DNA of 37,118 nt from Fragilaria crotonensis. Lineage: Eukaryota > Bacillariophyta > Fragilariophyceae > Fragilariales > Fragilariaceae. The DNA is taken from assembly GCA_022925895.1 (NCBI GenBank), contig JAKSYS010000622.1:1-37118 (forward strand). Direction: 5' to 3'. Below are positions 1 to 10,184 of the stretch, in pieces. Every line of letters starts with the position of its first letter. Within the stretch, counting starts at the first letter, position 1. The position numbers and the translations under genes are program-made. The notes under the pieces were generated by a model. It made no database searches, was not told where the DNA came from, and saw nothing but the letters and a program-made list of their open reading frames with translations.

Positions 1-192
1 TCGGTTGCACTGAATGTTACCTGTTACTTCCTCAGCCTCGTTGGGACAGTACTATCTTCTACTTTGAAGGGATGTGTCTGTGTCCTCACATGTGTGCACT
101 CACCACTACCGCATCATTTTCACTCGCTGGAGCATCATCGCCGAGAAGGTCGAGTTTAGATCAAGCAATACATTCACATTTACATTTCCAAC

Positions 193-767
193 ATGGCTGC
201 CAAGAAAGTTGTACGTAGATAACACCGGAGGGGGCATCTGAATTCCTGCTGCCCGCCCGAGATGGTTGTTATCGAAGAACTGCGTGACGAGGTGTTATCA
301 TCATCCTCGTGATGATAACGTCGTTGTCCAGTGCGCTATCTGACGTTCCAACCACCTCGAGCGTTCGGTACGGTCAAGGCAGTCACGATCGCAGCGGGTC
401 TGTCTTTTATCTTTTCTTCGTATCTCACATTCATGTCTTTCCTCCATGAGTACAGAAGAAGAGCGCTGACAACATGAACTCCAGACTTCAGCTGGTCATG
501 AAGTCCGGAAAGGCTATCCTCGGATACAAGGCCACCCTGAAGGCTCTCCGCAAGAGCAAGGCGAAGATGATCATCATCGCTTCCAACTGCCCTCACTTGA
601 GAAAATCAGAGATTGAATACCTTGCCATGCTTGCCAAGACACAGGTTCACCACTATTCCGGTGACACAAGCGCCTTGGGAACTGCATGCGGAAAATTCTT
701 CAAGTGCTCGGCCTTGACGATTCTTGATGCCGGTGACTCTGATATTCTTACTAGTGTCAAGGAGTAA
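193..767 (+). CDS. RPL30: 60S ribosomal protein L30 (eL30), two exons
   Basis: Structural protein of the large cytosolic ribosomal subunit. Exon 1 (193-210) encodes only MAAKKV. A GT-AG intron runs 211-455 (donor GTACGT, acceptor TACAG), and exon 2 (456-767) continues [19 protein letters not shown]. The joined product is 109 residues, close to the usual ~110-115. Typical eL30 blocks are visible: [20 protein letters not shown] near the N-terminus, [21 protein letters not shown] in the middle, and [23 protein letters not shown] towards the end. The ATG at 193 is chosen because only the spliced form gives the conserved N-terminus; the inner ATG at 474 would delete it. The intron lies almost directly behind the start codon, as in yeast RPL30, and contains a strong hairpin. 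Identification is firm; the exact 5' end of the transcript is not visible. Confidence 0.95.
294..319 (+). promoter_or_regulatory. Perfect 10-bp hairpin inside the RPL30 intron
   Basis: GTTATCATCA (294-303) and TGATGATAAC (310-319) are exact reverse complements around a 6-nt loop, TCCTCG. The hairpin sits in the first half of the 245-nt intron. A structured element in an RPL30 intron is notable because yeast L30 represses splicing of its own transcript through an RNA structure near the 5' splice site. Whether this hairpin does so is inference; no kink-turn was identified. Confidence 0.5.
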
Positions 768-1039
768 ATAGAAAATCGCCTGTCAGACAAATTTCTTGTA
801 GTTGCATGTTCTTAATGTGAAGGAGCTCCGGCTGAACCATTTTTTTCACACCAACGTGGCGTTACGACAGCGGGCATGCATCTACGAACCCTCCATCCAG
901 AAGGTAACCAGCTCAGTCGACCAGAGATTCGCGATAGAGAAAAAGGTGCTCGCGCTTCGAAATGGATCTAAGAAAACAGGAAAAGTAGCATCCATTTCGC
1001 CTGGTCCAATCAGATTATATTCTATCTTTCTGCACAAGT

Positions 1040-4000
1040 TTATTTGCCACCTTTCTTTCGAGTTTTCTTAGGCTTCATGTCTTCCCACTCTTCCTGCAGA
1101 GTCTTACCCAAGCCCCGCTTGTTGATGAACTCCGAAGCGAAGTTGTTTACCTGAGTCGACGACCCCAAGTAGGCGGTAAGGTACTGTCTAATCTCGGAAG
1201 GGTCCGTCAACGTCATGCAGAACGACACAAGAGTAAGATCATCACTTCCATTGATCTTAGTCATTTGAGCCTTGCACCAACTTTCCAATGCTGGAGACAT
1301 GGAGGCCCCAAAATCGTCCGCGTGCTGGTCCTCCTGAGATGACCGGCGCTGTTGCTGCTGCATTGCCGATGGGGCAGATACTTGTCGCGGTGCTGGCGAA
1401 GGCTTATTACCGCCATGTGGACGTAACGAGTGCGCACTGTTGGGAGCAGGAACAGCTGGAACGGGAGGTGCCAGCGCAGCCCCACCTTGCCACCCAGCAC
1501 TTCCTCCCCGGGATGCTGCAACGTTCGCCCAGCCACCACTAGACGACCTACCTGCAGCCTTTCGTTCCATAGCCTGTAACGCAACTTGACGGGCTTCCTC
1601 TTGCTGGATCTCTGACATGCTCTTTTTCGGCATCTGCCCTTGAGCACTTCCCCAAGCAGGTTTGGGAGCAGGTGACGGCGACGATGAAGCAACGGGCACG
1701 GGGACAGCTTGACTGCGTTGCTTCTGAGCTTTGGCAACAGGAAGGAGCGTCATCTGCGGTTCCTGGGTTTCGCCTTCTTGCCAGCCGACGCCCAAGCCAA
1801 GCATCATCTTCAATTGCACAGATGAATTATTTTGTTCCTGGGCTCTAGCGGCCGCTGCTTTCTGTGCTTCTGCAGCCTTTCTAGCCTCTGCAAGTTCAGC
1901 TGCAGCTCTCTCTTCGGCTTCTCTGCGTATAGCTTCTCTGTGATCTGCTTCCCTTCGTTCAGCCTCTTCCATAGCACGCTGATGCAACACAGCCTCCCTT
2001 GTCGCGGCTTGCTCCGCCTCTGCGTCAACAGACTGACCAGGAACGCGAAATGCGCTCGATACGTCTTGGAATAATGTCGACAAAGGATGGAATGGACCGC
2101 CAGGCTGCTGGCTAATTGGCAAATCACCCTTGAAGTAACCTGCTTCAAGCCACTGACGCATTTCTTCCCCGCGGAACGGACCCTGCACAATTTGTCAGTA
2201 CCAAGCACCACAAACAAATTTTCGAAGGGTAAGAAAGAACACTTACTTGGATATTTTTCTGGGGATCTGAATAGAACCAAGGCGCATTCGCAACAATCTG
2301 CGGCAATCCGCTTCTGCTTCCATTCTGTGCACTCTGCGAAGCTTGCATACGTAGCTGCTGCTCACGCCTTTGCATCTGCTCCTGCTGTGCGCGCGCCTGA
2401 GCTTCTTGTTGTTGCTGTTGCTGGAATTGAGCATTAGTCATGAGCAGAACCGCCATTTCAGCTCCAAAGGCGGGGTCTTGTCGAACCGCGATACGGCGCG
2501 GATGGCGAGCAATGAGGGCCCTCAACGCCTCCACGTTTCCTAGCAGGGCAGCGATTCGCGAATCTTCGGTGCGCAGTGCCGTAAGAATTGACATCAAATC
2601 CGAGCGACCCCACGAATTCTCAAGGACTATAGAGATTCTTTCGATCAGGACCAACTCAATCTCTGAGTGAACCACACCCTGTTGAGCAGCCTGTTGGCGA
2701 GCTCGTACTTCCATTGCTTGACGTCGTGCTTCGTCTTCTTGTCGTCGACGCATCTCCGCATCTTGGAGAGATTGACGCCGAAGCAGCTCCTCGCGTGCTT
2801 GCTGCTCTAGCTGCAGTCTCGCGGCAAGATCAAATCCATCTATCTGCTGCTGACTTTGGGCATTTGGTACTAAAATTGAATCACCCCAAGGGTTGGAAGG
2901 GATATTGGCACTGCCAGTACCAGCCGAATCGTCAGCTTGTTTCGAAGCATTTTCACCTGCAGCCCAGGGATTCAAGCTCGCGCCAGCTTTCGCGGGTTCC
3001 TCAAGTGACGCTGGATTAGGCGCAGAGGTCTCCTCCTGATTCACACCGATCATCTTCATGAGACGCGAACTGGCGCTTGGGTCCTCGTCGGCAGCCTTGA
3101 CGGCTGCAGCTGGTGCAGGGCTATCATCAAAATCTTCAAAGACGTTGACATTATCGCCAGATCCCGAACGAATGGTGGTACCAACGGTAGCGAGCGGACG
3201 ATGGGGGTTTACGACCACGGTGTGAAGACGTGGATCACCATTCTCATCACCTTCCGTATCCGCATCGGTGTCGCTCCTGTCACCCCGCAGCTCCTCCTCG
3301 AATGCTTGAGTTGCCTCGGTCATCTTATCAAAGTCAAACGCCTCCCCAACATTCTTTGGATCATCTGGAATCTCACCGAAAGCACTGAAGTCAAGAGCTG
3401 CATCAGTGGCAGCCAATGGATCATCCCACAAGTCATTTGGATTGTCCGAGTCTGGTCGACTTCCTCTCCGATGACTGTTCTCATCTGGAGGAGGCAGTGC
3501 CACTCCACGTTGCCATTTGCCGCCACCGCCTCCAAGAGGGCCTGACGACCTACGCAAGAGACCAGCCGCTGAGGTATCGGAAGGTTCCTCCAATCCTTTC
3601 AAGTTTGGTCCGTTCGTCTTAGTGGCCAGCATACCTGATGTACGAGTCGAACGTTCGCGAGCAGCAACTGCCCAAATCTCATCGGCGTCAAACGTATCCC
3701 AACAAACTTGAAAGTAAGGAAGCAAGGAGTGTGAGCAGCGGTCTAACTATGAAGAGGGGATCGGAACAATCCAGTGACTCACCAGGATCCAAAGGTTGTT
3801 GAGAAAGGATTGGGTTATCCTCCAAGTGTTTCAAGTTCGGAGGCGGGCCTATCAAGTTTGGATCAGGACGAGGTCTCAAAGCCAAGAGCTTTTCTCTTGT
3901 GAAACGAATGACGTTGGACGACTCTGACATGGAATCAGACCTGGTAGCAGCGCTTCGATAGCCCGTCGAGTGCGTTCTTCCTACTGAAGCAGGTTCTGGT

Positions 4001-4320
4001 ACGGTCGACGCAAGATCCGCTAATGAACGCCCCTTTGGATTGGATGGACTTTTTGGCTGACCAAATGACGGTGCCGACCGAAAAGGAGGTGAGCGTCCCA
4101 AAGGTAGGTCATCCTCATCATCGTCCAATGCAGCAAATTTGTTAGTTGCTGTCGACTTGGGAGGATCGTTGCTTCCGGAGGAGCCTTGGGATCCAGACCT
4201 TGTCCGTCTCTCGGTTGGAACGGGAGGCGGTGGCTGGAGCCCTCGTCCCCCAGTTCCTGAGCTTCGTGACCATGTTGGCCGAAGCGAGCCGGATCCGTTT
4301 GCCGTAGACGACGAACTCAT
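1040..4320 (-). CDS. GIGYF/EXA1-like GYF-domain protein, three exons
   Basis: Probable cytoplasmic translation regulator of the GIGYF/EXA1 type. Exons on the minus strand are 4320-3783, 3706-2247 and 2182-1040, with introns of 76 and 64 nt; the sum is 3141 nt (1046 aa). The GYF domain (about 655-700) is split by intron 2: it reads PWFYSDPQKNIQ, then GPFRGEEMRQWLEAGYFKG, the classic W-F-Y-x-D...GP-F form that binds proline-rich peptides. Near residue 140, FTREKLL resembles the eIF4E-binding motif Yx4L-phi with Phe for Tyr. An acidic FAALDDDEDD patch lies near 62. Long Gln/Glu/Ala/Arg-rich segments, probably coiled coil, flank the GYF domain. The C-terminus (DPSEIRQYLTAYLGSS...FASEFINKR) matches the conserved GIGYF tail. 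The start is the ATG at 4320. Domain identity is strong; orthology is inferred. Confidence 0.85.
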
Positions 4321-5573
4321 GCCTTTCACTTTATGCTTTATGAGATATTCTCAGCGCAACTTACACCTTGTAAATTGTGACTTGAAACTGGTGCACCCCG
4401 GTGGTAATGCTAGCTATGAACAGCTGAAACAGGAGAGGGACAATGGATAAGCAAGGAGGGGAACGAATTAGGACTCTTCTCCGCACGGTGGTAAAGCGCC
4501 AACAAGTGCTTCTCAAACGGACTCTGTATGCATATGGTTGTAACGATGCTGACCTAGATGTGATGCACGGCTGTGTGTGCCCGAGGGTCCAGGACAAACG
4601 GTGGCTACTGGATACTGTACAGTTGTGATTTAGTCATGGAGAGGTGGATACGGAACGGGCAGGATTCCGTCCACAGTAAGTTGATGAAAGGGTTTTGTAC
4701 GGAATGTTGGAACTCCGCAAGTCAGAGCCAGAAAGGTGTCTCGTTGTCCCGTCAACATGTATAGTCACCCAGTTCTGCTTCCGAAATCAACTCCTCTGTC
4801 GCAACAAATGACTCTCGCATCATCACAACATAACAGTAGAATATGAAACACGAGAGAAACCACCTCTTGCGGCTTACGAAACTACAAAACGATCCGACGC
4901 GACACCATGGTGAATTCACGCACCTTGAATGAGGGTTCTGAGGTGATTAGACTCCACTGACACGCTTTTAACGTAATCAGAATTCCTTCGATTGGATTCC
5001 ATATTTTCTGGCATTCTTTGCGTCCATGATTGACTTTGGGTGTCATCGAGCACTCCGAGTACCAGTTCCATTATACTGTACGGCGTATGATACTTCGGCG
5101 TGGTACTACCAGCCAACATTGGGAATCTGGACCTCGCATACGAACTCCCCTATGCAAAACAGGTATCCGTTTTTCCGTGGCATGCCCACTCTGTGTATTA
5201 GGGGTACCTGGTACCTGGTACTTTTATTTCATACATACCTCCTCCGGAGTACGAGTACTGTACTACTACTGGTACCTATCATATAGACCTACCGGTAGTC
5301 TTGTTCTTTTGACTTCGGAGTTCGGAGTACACTTCGTACTGTATGTATGATGTATGCTGATACCTGGTATCATACTGTGTACTGTGTACGTCATACAAAA
5401 TGTATTCCAAGTACTCGAGTACTACAGTGCCCAAGTACTTGTAGCCAAGTATTAAAGGCCAGGGAGGTCCGGTAAAATGACGTTTCTTCTCGTAGCTTCT
5501 ACATGCAACTAATACCAAGCAGAGGTGCGTGGCCGGACCTTCCACATTCCACAGTGTCAGAGTACTGGCACTA

Positions 5574-5589
5574 TACCTGGTACCAGGTA
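5574..5589. repeat. 16-bp perfect palindrome, GTAC core
   Basis: TACCTGGTACCAGGTA is its own reverse complement. The same 16-mer recurs inside the longer palindrome at 20632-20653. It belongs to the GTAC-rich set found in 5' intergenic regions of this window. Confidence 0.8.
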
Positions 5590-5818
5590 CTGTACTGACT
5601 GTTTCATAAATAGTCAAGTAGCAAAGTGGTAGTAAACAGTGCTACCAGTACTTGTACCGTAGTAAGATCTTTGTGCTGGCTGGTCCAAGATTTCACGCCC
5701 TTATCGTGTACGAAGTATGGTACGACGTACACGTACGTTACTACTGGTACAAGCTCTTGGAGTAGACCTGTGAACCGTGGAACGCCACGTGGAGACGAAT
5801 TCAGGATATTCTGGAGCG

Positions 5819-5991
5819 TCTGGAGTCTGGAGTCTGGAGGTCTGGAGGTCTGGAGGTCTGGAGGTCTGGAGGTCTGGAGGTCTGGAGGTCTGGAGGTCTG
5901 GAGGTCTGGAGGTCTGGAGGTCTGGAGGTCTGGAGGTCTGGAGGTCTGGAGGTCTGGAGGTCTGGAGGTCTGGAGGTCTGGAGGCTGGAGG
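5819..5991. repeat. Minisatellite, 8-bp unit TCTGGAGG
   Basis: Nineteen consecutive perfect copies of TCTGGAGG (5833-5984) are preceded by two 7-bp variants (TCTGGAG) and followed by CTGGAGG-like degenerate units. Because 8 is not a multiple of 3, the array is open in several frames on both strands and produces spurious Trp/Arg/Gly/Leu-rich or Pro/Gln/Thr/Ser-rich open frames. The perfect homogeneity suggests recent slippage and a locus likely to vary in length. It lies between divergent genes, about 330 bp upstream of the acyl-CoA synthetase start. Confidence 0.95.
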
Positions 5992-6317
5992 CTGATCGAA
6001 TGTCGGAGGCTGTTGGTAATCTCATGCTACAGTATCAGCATATGCGAATATGATAGTTCTACTGGTACCCCCCTGGTATTATAGTACGGCATTCAATTTA
6101 GGTTTATGGTAATGTACAAGTACCTGGTACTGGCACAGTATATATCTCATTTCTCATGTGGATTTTTTTCGTTTCGCGCGTTGATGAAGGTAGGATTTGT
6201 GTCGTGTCGAACGTCGAACACCTCAAGGGGCACGCGCTCACACAGCAGACAGGCATGCTCAATGCTCACATCATCCCAGTCGCATTAAAAAGTTCACAAC
6301 AGATTAGCAATTCTTCC

Positions 6318-8595
6318 ATGTCCAATCTCCCACTCTCAACGTCCGATGTGAGGCAAGAAGTCGCCATCCGCAAAGGCGATGGCGACTACTATAATCTTCC
6401 CGCCATGACTGTGATGGAATGTTTCGATGCCACGGTCAAGAAGTACGGCGACAAGCCAGCGCTTCACCAAAAGGTTCCGTCAAAGGTGCGTTGGATTGTG
6501 TGCATGTTTGTCCGGTCCTCACTTTGCATCAAGAGCGCTTCTGTTCGATATCATCAAGACTTCGAATTTATCGCCATGCTAATCCATCGCTCATTTCTGA
6601 TCTTAAATCCCCACAGGGCGCCAAGATGGAAGATACTCCGTTCACGACCTGGACGTGGAAGGAATATCGTGCTCAGGTAGACGCCTTTGCCAAGTCACTA
6701 ATCTCGCTCGGCTTCGAGCCCTTTGATATTATCAACATTATTGGCTTCAACAGTAGTGCATGGTTTATCGCAAACTTTGGAGCCATCGCCGCCGGAGGAA
6801 TAGCTGCTGGAATATACTCCACCAATCTCTCCGATGCTTGCAAATACATCACTCAGCATTCGGAGAGCAAGGTGGTTGTCTGCGAAGGATTGAAGCAGCT
6901 TGAGAAGTACTATTCAATCGCTGGTGACCTCCCGAACCTCAAGGCTTTGGTAAGTTTGATGTGGCACGAGGTCAAGAATTCCGTTGTTGACCCGGCTCAC
7001 CGAACATTTTTTCGCACTTGCTTTAGGTCGTCTACGATTGCGAGGAGATTCCTGCCGACATCAAGCAGAACCTTCCGAGTGTTGAAGTGTACACGTTTGC
7101 CGATTTCCTGACGTTAGGTGAACAGGTTACAGATGATGTCCTCATCACTCGAGCTAAAGGAATGAAACCTGGACACACGTGCACCTTGATTTATACGTCT
7201 GGAACTACTGGCCCTCCAAAGGCTGTAATGATCACTCATGATAACATTACATGGACCGTCCGTGCCATGCTCTCTTTCGTCCCCGGTGGGATGCTTGACA
7301 ACAACGACCACATCATCTCGTTCCTCCCGTTGTCCCATGTTGCTGCTCAAATGCTGGACATGCATATGCCCATGCAAACTGGTGCCCAGTGCCACTTCGC
7401 GCAGCCTGACGCTCTCAAGGGGTCGCTCGCAGCAACCCTCAAGGCGGTTCGTCCCACTGTCTTTTTCGGAGTGCCTCGCGTCTGGGAAAAGTTTTATGAT
7501 AAGCTCCAGGAAATCGGAAAATCGTCAACAGGAATCAAGAAGGTGCTCTCAACTTGGGCCAAGGCACAGGCGTTGAAGCATTGGGAATCCTTGGAATTTG
7601 GATCAAAATCTGGCGGCGCACTTCTTTATCCCCTTGCGAAAAAGCTTTTAAGCAAGGCACATCTTGCACTTGGTTTTGATCGATGCAAGGCTTTTTATGT
7701 TAGTGCAGCTCCGATTGAAGTTAAGATTCTCAAGTATTTTACTTCCATTGATATACCAATAATGGAATTGTTCGGTCAGTCAGAATGCACTGGGCCCCAT
7801 GCCAGCAACAGACTTCAAGCGTTCAAGATTGGTTCAGTCGGTCGTCCATTGCCGGGCACGGAAACGATGCTCGCTCCAGAAAACGGGGAACTTTGCTATC
7901 GCGGACGTCATATCTTTGCTGGATACATGAAAATGGAAGATAAGACCAAGGAGACAGTTGATACTGACGGTTGGATGCATTCTGGCGATGTTGTTAAGGT
8001 AAGTTCATGGTTTACGATGTATGGGGCTTTGATGGCATTCAACTCATGCAGGAATCTTTTCTGCTGCGTAAAGATTGACGATGATCACGATCCGAACATT
8101 CCGAAACCTTCTGGGTTCATCTACATCACTGGTCGAATCAAGGAAATAATCATTACCGCTGGTGGGGAGAATGTGCCTCCTGTCTTGATTGAGGATCAAT
8201 TCAAGCTTGCCATGCCTGCGTTGTCTAACTGCATGGTCATCGGAGATAAGCGCAAGTTCTTGACTATCCTTCTCTGTCTTCAAGTTGAAATCGACGAGAG
8301 TGGCGCGGCCTCAAACAAACTTACCGGGCGCGCTTTGGAGACGAGTAGGGAGATCGGTTCAACTGCCACGACGACTGATGAGGTGAGGAGTGATCCATTG
8401 TGGAAGGACTACCTGGATAAGGGAATGAAAGTTGCGAATAAAGCAGCCACCTCCAACGCGCAACGTGTTGGCAAGTGGGGTCTCTTGTCGACCGACTTTA
8501 CCGAGAAGGGAAGGGAGCTTACTCCTACGCTTAAGCTCAAGCGATCTGTTGCCGCGGAGATTCACGCTAAGACAATTGACGCTCTGTATGCTTGA
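6318..8595 (+). CDS. Bubblegum-type long-chain acyl-CoA synthetase, copy 1 (four exons)
   Basis: Activates long- or very-long-chain fatty acids to acyl-CoA with ATP (ACSBG-like ANL superfamily). Exons are 6318-6485, 6617-6949, 7027-7998 and 8074-8595; all introns are phase 0, and the product is 664 aa. The AMP-binding P-loop YTSGTTGPPKAVM lies near residues 225-235. FGQSECTGPH follows later in exon 3, and GFIYITGRIKEIIITAGGENV lies near 506-526. The C-terminal Lys region is TLKLKR near 643-648. The bubblegum signature is strong (FGAIAAGGIAAGIYSTN, DIPIMELFGQSE, LLSTDFTEKGRELTP). The start ATG is placed where both tandem copies align (MSNLPLSTS/MSTLPISTS), but the frame is open upstream and an earlier Met (6256) is possible. 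No C-terminal peroxisomal signal is present (ends ALYA). Intron 3 is unusual: it is 75 nt, in frame and stop-free. Confidence 0.93.
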
Positions 8596-10096
8596 AGAAG
8601 CCACGAGACGAAGGCGTGCCCAAGGAAAGTGATGTCGCCACGGATGGAGCCGCTATTAGTGTTGACGTGTAGTATAAGTATTGCGTATTAGGAATTGTGT
8701 CACTACTCCGTGTCCTTCTTGCTCAACTTCATAGTGGTCGTACACACAGATTCGGTTTTTCATATTATCAGCGGAAGAATGGTTCTTATGAGAATCATCT
8801 CTACAGGCAGGATTCTCCCTGTTTCCCCCGGTGGTTCTGGTCTGCCTGTTTCTAAAAGAGTCCACCAGAACTTGTCATGTCCACTGTTGAATCCATCATC
8901 AAGGTTGTCGTAGAAATGCTTAACCTGGTGTCTACAATCGGCGATTCTGCCGCAATGTCCTCAGCATTTTACCGTACATAACGGTTGTGTTTGAGTGTGT
9001 TCGGTGTTTCATGACGGCACACTGTGACCGGGTGATACTCCGGAGCACTTCCGGTAGTACCCGTTTTGGATCCTTCAAAACGGCGTCAACATTTCAGTTC
9101 TCACAATCTTGGATAACAAATCAATCGGCGATCATCATTGTCTTGCTTCTACTAAAGCAACCAGGAGACCAAAGTCACATGCATCGGTAAGCGGGTCTCT
9201 AAATAATCTTATAGATTTATTACAATGATTATATTGGTTTAGCTTAAGTGTGCCTAGTACTCTAGTAGGGCGATATGCAGGCTCGTATCGCTGATCATCT
9301 ATGGGTTTGAGTAGCTCAATGAAATTGTCAATGTTGCCATATGCCACAGTGAGCAACCTCTTTGAAAAAAGTCCAATCTTCATGACAACAATAGCAAGAT
9401 CGCAGTCGGAGCACCTTGTTCACTGTCTGTTTATGTAGCTATTCCTCAATGGTGGGTCTCTTCTTGTTGTTGCTATGATTGCCTCGGGCTTCTATCACTT
9501 GGTGGTATTCATGAGAAACCAAGCGGTATCCTTCGGATTCCCCATCCAAATGACCCAGAATGACATTCACACGATGACCACAGATCATTCCAAGCATGAA
9601 CTTAGCCGAACCTCTCATAAATACTTAGTTCATCAATTTCCATCACTGCATATCCTGACATACAAGTGAGTTAATCAATAGAACTAAAAAGCATGGTAAG
9701 GCAAACTCATTGTCACCTGATGAGTGAAGGAATACTCGCTGTAGAGCCCACGCTGAATGCGACTCAATCAACACGACAACTTTCCGGCGGCCCTAGTATC
9801 TGTCCAGCATTGAGACCACGGCAGTCCAATGCAAGCTAAATGTCAATACAATCTCCAACCACTCCTATGAATAAGAAGGACTGAACAGTCCACCAAACCC
9901 TACTGCATGTACATGAACAATGTCAATACAGCATGTTTTCGCCAAATGATTGCAAAACTCCTGCCAAATCCTATCAATCTCGGCACTCAATGAAGATTGA
10001 CAGGCCAGCAGCTCCTCTTAAGTAACTTTCCAGCATTCATGGGAAAGGATTGGATGGCTACCCTGCTACTTAGAAACCCTATTGATTCACTTTGAA
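8596..10096. other. Gene-poor interval after acyl-CoA synthetase copy 1
   Basis: No convincing gene. Short open frames on both strands (for example 9475-9669 plus and 9135-9383 minus) show no recognisable domain. The segment leads into the copia relic and may contain eroded upstream parts of that element (gag or integrase), but I could not align any part of it. No long terminal repeat pair was found by eye. Confidence 0.5.
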
Positions 10097-10184
10097 TGCT
10101 CTGAGTCCTGGAAAACAATGCTCTGAGTCCTGGAAAACAATGCTCTGAGTCCTGGAAAACAATGCTCTGAGTCCTGGAAAACAA
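10097..10184. repeat. Four perfect tandem copies of a 22-bp unit
   Basis: Four identical 22-bp units occupy 10097-10118, 10119-10140, 10141-10162 and 10163-10184; each begins TGCTCTGAGTCC and ends with TGGAAAACAA. The array ends just before the first recognisable reverse-transcriptase residues of the copia relic, so it may have expanded inside the decaying element. Confidence 0.95.

Larger units (their letters stand above)
4321..6317. other. Divergent intergenic region, GTAC-rich, no gene seen
   Basis: About 2 kb between the GYF gene (-) and acyl-CoA synthetase copy 1 (+). Only short, low-complexity open frames occur and none resembles a known protein. From about 5056 to 5755 GTAC occurs roughly 28 times by hand count, mostly in strings such as GGTACCTGGTACCTGGTAC. 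A minisatellite lies at 5819-5991. A possible TATA-like stretch (TATATAT) lies near 6139, about 180 bp upstream of the chosen acyl-CoA synthetase start. Confidence 0.7.

Noticed and set aside
309-343. C/D-box snoRNA in the RPL30 intron (GTGATGA at 309-315, CTGA at 340-343)
   Set aside because: The boxes are only about 25 nt apart and the C-box-like sequence is part of the hairpin stem; no flanking terminal stem was found.
802-1071. 89-codon plus-strand open frame between RPL30 and the GYF gene
   Set aside because: Short, no known motif, and it overlaps the GYF 3' end in antisense.
5626-6084. Trp/Arg/Gly-rich open frames across the minisatellite, both strands
   Set aside because: Products of an 8-bp repeat read in every frame; no start context or similarity supports translation.
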